NCBI GenBank assembly: GCA_000711775.1
Contig: ARYC01000436.1
Span: 30,857 to 94,856 of the forward strand
Direction of reading: 5' to 3'
DNA length: 64,000 nt
From: Oxytricha trifallax
Lineage: Eukaryota > Ciliophora > Spirotrichea > Sporadotrichida > Oxytrichidae
The translations under genes and the position numbers were made by a program. The notes under the pieces are model-generated. The model ran no database searches, was not told the origin of the DNA, and worked only from the letters and a program-made list of their open reading frames with translations. Shown one piece after another: positions 56,707 through 64,000 of this stretch. The stretch's first letter is position 1; every line of letters begins with the position of its first letter.

Positions 56707-57915
56707 TCACTGACAGTTGTTTAAGAACGCGATTTCATCCTAAAGGTGCATGATATGTCTTGGGTAGTCTGCTTCAATCATACCTAAGAGTTCATTAGCA
56801 ACATCTTTGATAGTGATCTTGCCAGACCAGAGTCGTTGCACTTAGCCATAGCCTTTGAATTGATTTCCATACGCTGGAGCTGCCTACTCTTCATCAGAAA
56901 GAAATTCGTCTTTACAAACCTTCAGAATCAATTTGTTTTAACCTGGCTTTAGCACTAAGTATAGAATGAAAGTAATTGGCTTGTTCAAGTATTCGTTAGA
57001 TTGATGAATTGATTTGTCGTCTCTGGCTGCTTGCTGCACTTCATTGGAAACTACACTAAACCACTCCAAGGTTTGAAGAGTCGATCCTTTTTGAAAGCAT
57101 AATCTAATCCAGCAATCAACACTTTCATATTGAAGGAATATGGCCCAACTAGATATCTCATGATATTTTGATGAGGAGCGAATATGCCTCGCTGCATTAG
57201 TTCAAGATTTGCAATACATACTCCTATAGCTGTTCTTAGTCTGTAAACATGCTTGAGCTTTGTTGCATTCATCAGGAATTTCCCAAGAGGGTAGAATTTC
57301 TAGTTTATTCTGAAGCTTTAAATTAATAAACTTTCATCACTGTCAAAGAAAAGATTTTGGCAAGGCAGAATGAACTTGGCGTCTTTATGGTCTTTTAATA
57401 AGTTGAATTCGTGATTTGCTCTATCTTAGCGTGCTGCCCTTAATAAAGCTTCAACCAACTGTAAGATTAATCGTTTTATATATCATTCATTTGGAAGACT
57501 ATCTCTTTGGTTGTTTGCACATACATTATCTAGATATTTTCAAACCCCAAGAAGTTCAAGAACTTTGCAAGAGTCTTCACGTAATCGTCTTCATCGTCTT
57601 TGAATGATAAGATACCCTGTTTTATGATTTGGTTCATTTAGTTGAAATACTGAAAGTATGAAGCTGTACTATTATTATTCAGCAGGTCTTAGCGCCCAAC
57701 ACCAAAATAACTCAAGTTTGACTCAGAGTTTAGTCTTAAATTTAAAACTTTTGCATTATCAATCCAAGGTTCAGAATTTGACTTTACTGATTGCGATCCA
57801 TGGTCTTGTTTGCTATTCTTTGCTGATTGTATCTTCTGTGATGTTATCACGCAATCAACTTCTGAATGAATGCCAAAGTCGACCTCATCTTCATCTTCGC
57901 TGGTGCTTGTTATAG
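56707..57915 (-). pseudogene. unrecognised roughly 400-codon gene, left-arm copy
   Basis: Minus strand, ending ...AFLNNCQ-TGA (56707-56709). N-terminal part acidic and Ser/Asn-rich (STSEDEDEVDFGIHSE), then KDDEDDYVKTLAKFLNFLG, LRTAIGVCIANLELMQRGIF, YSFNMKVLIAGLDYAFKKDR, FILYLVLKPGQNNLILNV and WSGKITIKDVANELLGMIEA. A 1-nt deletion near 57055 (compared with the right copy) breaks the frame after KPWSG. The C-terminal quarter, frameshifted in the right copy, is intact here. No family recognised. Confidence 0.7.
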
Positions 57916-58074
57916 TAAGCTGTTGAAATAAAACATAAATGATTCAGATTCAAGACCAAATACTTCATTAGCTGGATTGATTTTAAAGAGAGTAATCTAA
58001 AGATTGAACTCAATGCAAGGCAAGCAAATTTATTGACTCTTGTTCTTAGTTTGGTTTATCTCAATTTAAACTGG

Positions 58075-58500
58075 ACAAGTATCATGGCGCAATCATTCTC
58101 AATAGCGATGTTGTTAATACCTCTGATGATTCTCAAACATTTATACTTATCCCAATGATGACATAATGAGTTTCTGACAATCCAGTACTTAGTTCCATTT
58201 TCAACACCATAACCAACGACTGAGATATCGTGGACTATATTCTATTCATTAATGGATCATAACATATGCAGGGGTGTCGTATCGCAAGTGCCAAAGCAAT
58301 TAATTAAATTTTGGAAAAGTTGACAGTTCTTGCAAAAGTTGATTGGAGCTCATTCAAAACCATTGAAGATGAATCATAGTTAGAGCAAGTATCATCAGTG
58401 ATCTCAGATTAGTGCATTGAATTGATAAGCAGAGATAGCATTGCATTATAAACTACTTCAGATATGTGAACTATTCTTAGTCACCGCCATTTAAACTGAT
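58075..58500 (-). pseudogene. cathepsin X/Z-like C1 peptidase remnant, left arm
   Basis: Minus strand reads ITDDTCSNYHSKF (compare the GI.DETC.NY block of cathepsin X/Z), then DISVVGYGVENGTKYWIVRN, NSLCHHWDKYKCLRIIRG and NIAIENDCA. The catalytic-Asn block YWIVRNS is present, but the usual SWG..WG has become SLCHHWD. The His before GYG is not evident in the usual form. The part with the catalytic Cys is not seen. Mirrored at 59090-59515. Confidence 0.65.
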
Positions 58501-58770
58501 ATATGTTAATTTTTAATATATTATATACTAGTTAATCTCAAAGTATGATTTATAAAATTTCGATTAATTTTAAAATAATAACTTAACAGGCAGAGGTTTA
58601 TAATGGTAGAATAATCTAAAAATTACACTTTTGGCATCGATAAGCATGCCTCCCTATAATTGGATGTATAATCTGAGAATCCTTATGATTAAGCTGAATT
58701 TTGTTATAAAAATGATTTTCAACTAATTTTGATGGATGAATATGATTCTACTATATGTTTTTATTGAAAG

Positions 58771-58808
58771 CAAGAACCAACATAAAGTGTTGGATCTTCC
58801 GCAGGCTT
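58771..58808. other. centre (38 bp) of the giant palindrome
   Basis: The unpaired bases between the arms, including CAACATAAAGTGTTGGATC. Such a short centre would allow a huge cruciform or hairpin. Confidence 0.85.
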
Positions 58809-59089
58809 CTTTCAATAAAAACATATAGTAGAATCATATTCATCCATCAAAATTAGTTGAAAACCATTTTTATAATGAAATTCAGCATAATCATAAGGAT
58901 TCTCAGATTATACATCCAATAATAGGGAGGCATGCTTTTCGAAGCCAAAAGTGTTAATTTTTAGATTATTCTACCATTATAAACCTCTGCCTGTTAAGTT
59001 ATTATTTTTAAATTAATTGAAATTATATAAATCACACTTTGAGATTAACTAGTATATAATATATTAAAAATTAACAGATATAAGTTTAA

Positions 59090-59515
59090 ATGGCGGTGAC
59101 GAAGAGTATTTCACATATCTGAGGAGTTTATCTTGCAATGCTATCGCTGCCTATCAATTCATGCACTAATCTGAGATCACTGATGATACTTGCTCTAACT
59201 ATCATTCAAAATTCATCTTCAATGGTGTTGAATGCGCTCCAATCAACTTTTCCAAAATTTCTTTATTTGCTTTTACACTGGCGATTACAATATCCCTGCA
59301 TATATTATGATCCATTAATGATTAGTATATAGTCCACGATATCTCAGTCGTTAGTTATGGTGTTGAGAATGGAACTAAGTACTGGATTGTCAGAAACTCA
59401 TTATGTCATCATTGGGATAAGTATAAATGTTTGAGAATCATCAGAGGTATTAACAACATCGCTATTGAGAATGATTGCGCCATGATACTTGTCCAGTTTA
59501 AATTGAGATAAACCA
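59090..59515 (+). pseudogene. cathepsin X/Z-like C1 peptidase remnant, right arm
   Basis: Mirror of the left copy: SEITDDTCSNYHSKF, a TGA near 59309, VVSYGVENGTKYWIVRNS and GINNIAIENDCA. The Gly of VVGYG in the left arm is Ser here. N-terminal and active-site Cys regions missing. Confidence 0.6.
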
Positions 59516-59654
59516 AACTAAGAACAAGAGTCAATAAATTTGCTTGCCTTGCATTGAGTTCAATCTTTAGATTACTCTCTTTAAAATCAATCCAGCTAAT
59601 GAAGTATTTGGTCTTGAATCTGAATCATTTATGTTTTATTTCAACAGCTTACTA

Positions 59655-60861
59655 TAACAAGCACCAGCGAAGATGAAAGATGAATCGACTTTGGCATTCA
59701 TTCAGAAGTTGATTGCGTGATAACACCACAGAAGGTACAATCAGCAAAGAATAGCAAGCAAGACCATGGATCGCAATCAGTAAAGTCAAATTCTGAACCT
59801 TGGATTGATAATGCAAAAGTTTTAAATTTAAGACTAAACTCTGAGTCAAACTTGAGTTATTTTGGTGTTGGGCGCTAAGACCTGCTGAATAATAATAGTA
59901 CAGCTTCATACTTTCAGTATTTCAACTAAATGAACCAAATCATAAAACAGGGTATCTTATCATTCAAAGACGATGAAGACGATTACGTGAAGACTCTTGC
60001 AAAGTTCTTGAACTTCTTGGGGTTTGAAAATATCTAGATAATGTATGTGCAAACAACCAAAGAGATAGTCTTCCAAATGAACGATACACAAAACTATTAA
60101 TCTTACAGTTGGTTGAAGCTTTATTTAGGGCAGCACGCTAAGAATAGAGCAAATCACGAATTCAACTTATTAAAAGACCATAAAGACGCCAAGTTCATTC
60201 TGCCTTGCCAAAATCTTTTCTTTGACAGTGATGAAAGTTTATTCATTTAAAGCTTCAGAATAAACTAGAAATTCTACCCTCTTGGGAAATTCCTGATGAA
60301 TTCAACAAAGCTCAAGCATGTTTACAGACTAAGAATAGCTATAGGAGTATGTATTGCAAATCTTGAACTAATGTAGCGAGGCATATTCCCTCCTCATCAA
60401 AATATCATGAGATATCTAGTTGGGCCATCTTCCTTCAATATGAAAGTGTTGATTGCTGGATTAGATTATGCTTTCAAAAAGGATCGACTCTTCAAACCTT
60501 GGAGTGGCTTTAGTGTAGTTTCCAATGAAGTGCAGCAAGCAGCCAGAGACGACAAATCAATTCATCAATCTAACGAATACTTGAACAAGCCAATTGCTTT
60601 CATTCTATACTTAGTGCTAAAGCCAGGTTAAAACAATTTGATTCTGAATGTTTGTAAAGACGAATTTCTTTCTGATGAAGAGAAGGCAGCTCCAGCGTAT
60701 GGAAATCAATTCAAAGGCTATGCTAAGTGCAACGACTCTTGTCTGGCAAGATCACTATCAAATATGTTGCTAATGAACTCTTAGGCATGATTGAAGTAGA
60801 CTACCCAAGACATATCATGCACCTTAAGAATGAAATCGCGTTCATAAACAACTGTCAGTGA
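59655..60861 (+). pseudogene. unrecognised roughly 400-codon gene, right-arm copy
   Basis: Same gene as 56707-57915. An early TGA (about 59680) replaces part of the acidic stretch. The frame is then open for about 345 codons, including the region broken in the left copy (KPWSGFSVVSNEVQQAARDD), until a 1-nt deletion near 60722 shifts it; the original stop is TGA 60859-60861. Confidence 0.7.
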
Positions 60862-61076
60862 CTAATTCGCAAACTATTAATAATCCCTTCCCTAATGCAT
60901 TCACAACCTAATCTCTTGCACTATACTCTTTAATCTAATTTACTCTTCTATTATACTTTGTGATTGCACTCTACTAAATGACTAGATAATGCAGCAATCG
61001 ATTGCAGTATTCATATGCACTTATATCAGGCATAAATTTTGCATTATTATGAGATTTTATCAAATTTTGGGTTTTG

Positions 61077-61992
61077 AGGTTGCATGGTTCCACCCTTAGG
61101 TTGTATGGCTCCAGGAAGATATCCTGAAGATATCTTTAAATTTCAAAGTCATAAAATTTTGGAGAATATTGCTAATAGCTCTGCTTACTTTATGATTAGC
61201 GAGCCTCACTACATTGTTTTGATATAATACAAACATAGATGCATATTTAAATGCAAATACAAGCTGATCTGATCGTCTATGGGTTAGTATTCAAGAGGCC
61301 AAACTTCAAAAATTCTTAGTTTTTCATGACAGTTTATAACAGCTTTCAAACCCCTAGTTTGAGCCTCTAACTTCAAACATCGATTTTTGCCTAAGGGCTC
61401 TGACTTCAACTCTAATGATGTTTTCGATGCCTCTGAGATGTTTAATGATGATTTTGATGATTTTGGGATGGTTAGGTGAGATGGGTAAGTCAAGTGTATT
61501 GGACTTAAGTTTGAGAATAGGCCTAAATTTCAAAGCTATACTACAGTTAAGAAGTCAAAACCACTATAAAGTAAAACCTGCATTTTCTTACCACTCTTAT
61601 CACAATACCACCATACCTCTCCAATCAATGCAATTAGGTATAGCAACATCGTATATAAGTGATTGAGCTCAACTTAAGGTGGTTTAGTCCAATTTGAGAG
61701 GCTAGGTTGCATGAATCCACTCTAAGGTTGTATGGTTCCAGATGAAGATATGCTGAAGATACCTCAAGGTTGTATGGTTCCACCCCTCAGGTTGTATGGT
61801 TCCAGGAAGATATCCTGAAGATATCTCATAAAATTCATGTACCAGTGTATAAAAAAATCGCTAAGTATGTATAGGGTTCAATTAGAAGTACTAAAGCTGC
61901 TTATTCAAACTACTATGCAAGAATCAACCTAAAGTTGTATGGATCCAGGTTGCATGGCTCCGGCTGTATGACTCCAGGTTGTATGGTTCCAA
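61077..61992 (-). repeat. mirrored arrays of the two short motifs, right arm
   Basis: Inverse copies of arrays 2-4: AGGTTGTATGGTTCC units with GAAGATATCCTGAAGATATC at 61077-61135, 61702-61825 and 61932-61992. Confidence 0.9.
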
Positions 61993-61994
61993 AA

Positions 61995-63640
61995 ATGCCC
62001 TATTTAAGCCAGCGAATTTCATAATTCATTATCACATTAAAAATTTCGCAAATTTAGGGCGAAAACCAAACTTTTGCCTCCTCAATTTCTGTGCCCTAAC
62101 TTTAGACTCCTCCCTATATTATATACTCCCATCATTTTAACATGCTCCTTCTACTCGGGAGCATTAGGGTCCAGCCGCAGCCTATGGTTGGATACCCTCC
62201 ATTTAAGAGTAAAAGTAGTTAGTTTTTTAGTAATCTTAAAAACCTCTCTGATTTTAGTTTTTTACACTTTGAATGCAACTACTTCTATCAGTTCAGCAAA
62301 GGCTCTAATAATCGATTCTTTAATCGAAAACACTAAAATGTTATTTTTGACTGCTCATAGAGCATAAGTCTAACCACAGACCATGGTTGGATAATCAAGT
62401 AAATAAGAGCTTTATAAATTTTCAGAGAATTACAGTAATTTTGAGAAGTTTTCAAACTTAGAAGTAATAAAAAATATCAATAATAATAAAATCAAATGCC
62501 CAAACTACTATTTCAACATTATTGGCAAATTAAAACTAGAGGTTAGCTACTATCTTAAAATAAGAGAAATTTGAGAGGTCTCTGTTTGTTTGCGAGTGTT
62601 ATCGCATTTTAGAAAATTCTAATCACAGCTTTTGATTATCAAAGATAATTATCAAAAAAATCAAAACTTCCCTAAAGTTAGAACCGAATATTCAAATTAG
62701 TGGCAAACCCTACTTAAGCGAGGCAGTTTATAATTAAATTTATGAATTATTCTCTCCGGTTGATTAAGAAGAATTGAAACTTAAAATCAACAGATCGTAG
62801 GCTGCGATTCAATAGGATATTGGAATCCTAGAATCAAAGCCGCTGATCCTTCTCTTGGTGGGTAGCGAAAGACACCATTAGAGGCGGTAGTACTCCCCTT
62901 ATCGAAAGTTTGTCTACTAATATTCATTCCTAGATTCGGGTACCGAGGACTACTGAGGAGAATCTTCATCAAAAACATTTTCTTTTAATCTTTTTATAGG
63001 AGTTAGATGATAGAATCAGCAGCACACATCATGGAGAGGACCAGTGATTTTAGTAAGTATCAAAACCAATTCTTAATAATTAATCTCCTTTTTTTAATCT
63101 TGTTATAGGTACTGAATTGAATTGGAAAAGATTATAGAGCTCTGTAATACAATAAATGATCATGATCATCAAGCTGAAATTAGGGTACATTAGGTTTAGT
63201 TTTATATTGCTGCATTGTCTGTTTTATTAAAACTTTTATCATTATTGAATTTGACTTGATTTAGTTACTATAATGGAAATGATTTCTTGTTTTCAAGATC
63301 TTTTGGTTTGTTGATTATAGTACAAACATTTTGAGTTTTAGGGACTTATATGATTACCAACTTAGATTGATAAGTTTAGAGAGGTTTGCGCAATTTAGAA
63401 GTTTTATTTTAGTTTTAAATAATAGAATTATCGTTATAAGCAATTATATTTTACATCTCTTAGTGTAATTACTGCTGAAGTTATTTAAGGCAATTAGGTT
63501 GATTTTAATTTTTTAATAAATTATCCATTTGGGTATTATGATTGCATTAGGCTACTTAGTATAGTGTAGGAATTATTGATGGTGTATAAATCACCATCGC
63601 AGTTTTTAATCACTCTTAAATTATTCACTCAATCCTTCAA
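61995..63640. other. palindrome arm, low coding content (right)
   Basis: Mirror of 53945-55580. Intron-like GTAAGTATC...TTGTTATAG at 63054-63105 on the plus strand. The frame at 62978-62787 (minus) matches the left piece but with changes at its end. Confidence 0.4.
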
Positions 63641-63648
63641 TTTCTCAA

Positions 63649-64000
63649 TCATATTGTAAAACTGACTGATCCAAAATAATCTTAGGGCTCTGGCATTACA
63701 TGCGATGTCAACTGCTTCATCATATCTTCATCATACTTATTCACAGTCTTTCTGTATTCTCCCTTGATTTAGCTATAAATTGCGCGTAAGCGATAGTTTG
63801 AATAGTATAATAGTATTGCTTACTCTACCTGTATAAGACTGTCGTTATCAAAGCTGAAGAACCAACCGTCTGAAGGATCGTCAAGATCAAGATGAATATA
63901 CTATTAGTGCATGTGTGGATCCTCCTTCTTGAATGGGTATATCCCTACGTTATGATAGCCACACCACTTATAGGTTACCACCACAATTGGTTCACTCGGA
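63649..64000 (-). CDS. gene X (right copy), C-terminal part, cut by window end
   Basis: Minus strand, open from the window edge to TGA 63649-63651: VVVTYKWCGYHNVGIYPFKK, DPSDGWFFSFDNDSLIQVEQ, RAIYSQIKGEYRKTVNKYDE, FGSVSFTI. About ten amino-acid differences from the left copy, no frameshift. Confidence 0.7.

Larger units (their letters stand above)
53591..58770 (+). repeat. left arm of giant palindrome (at least 5.2 kb)
   Basis: The whole stretch is the reverse complement of 58809-64000 with scattered substitutions and small indels. Checks along the arm: TCCGAGTGAACCAATTGTGG at 53591 against the window end; CTATATGTTTTTATTGAAAG at 58751 against 58809; the gene, repeat arrays and peptidase remnant all mirrored. 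The true outer limit is further left or cannot be seen because the partner leaves the window. Confidence 0.95.
58809..64000 (-). repeat. right arm of giant palindrome (continues past the window)
   Basis: Reverse complement of 53591-58770. Differences are scattered and include single-base indels within genes, so the arms have been diverging independently. Confidence 0.95.

Noticed and set aside
57658..57915. 85-codon ORF conserved in both palindrome arms (also 59652-59909)
   Set aside because: Antisense to the roughly 400-codon gene; conservation follows from the palindrome itself.
1..64000. tRNA, rRNA or other structured RNA genes
   Set aside because: No convincing tRNA box A/B pairs or rRNA core sequences were noticed by eye; a covariance-model search would be needed to exclude them.

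Overview
The window looks like micronuclear (germline) DNA of a spirotrich ciliate of the Oxytricha/Stylonychia type. It is very AT-rich. Long reading frames appear only if TAA and TAG are read as Gln and TGA is kept as the stop. Three insertions or parts of insertions end in C4A4/G4T4 telomere-like repeats next to ANT target triplets, as telomere-bearing elements (TBEs) do. Genes are short, broken and interleaved with transposons, palindromes and AT-rich spacer, as expected before IES removal. The species cannot be fixed from the sequence alone.

Layout. 0-12.4 kb: the end of one TBE; a weak decayed gene (3.3-4.4 kb); a 1.2 kb inverted repeat; then a complete 4,159-bp TBE (transposase, 22-kDa and zinc-finger/kinase genes, all damaged) set with a 429-bp palindromic MITE between the arms of an older inverted repeat, and just beyond it a free-standing homologue of the TBE 22-kDa gene. 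12.4-24.9 kb: mostly AT-rich spacer with coding-like fragments (a Tc1-like piece, a 1-kb TIR element carrying ORFs, a MORN-repeat gene end with an intron). 25-29 kb: a minus-strand LINE interrupted by a palindromic MITE. 29-31.5 kb: unrecognised coding-like frames. 31.6-36.7 kb: a plus-strand LINE of the same family, followed by an ORF that resembles a C48/Ulp1-type cysteine protease.

37-45 kb, minus strand: an unrecognised 189-codon ORF, a Tc1/mariner-like DDE transposase, long AT-rich frames, and an MT-A70 methyltransferase gene of the ciliate MTA1 (N6-adenine) type. The last contains a sequence bounded by a perfect 15-nt direct repeat whose removal restores the frame, i.e. a likely IES. 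45-48.3 kb: two nested partial TBEs; the inner one keeps a complete 482-codon zinc-finger/kinase ORF. 49.6-52.4 kb: a second DDE transposase, split in two by about 1.3 kb containing a short-repeat array.

53.6-64.0 kb: a giant palindrome with arms of about 5.2 kb around a 38-bp centre, still running at the window end. Each arm carries an unrecognised gene (gene X), a roughly 400-codon unrecognised gene, a cathepsin-like peptidase remnant and the same short-repeat arrays seen inside the split transposase. The two arms carry different frameshifts. There is no operon structure; the window is best read as layers of germline-limited elements around a few possible macronuclear gene segments.
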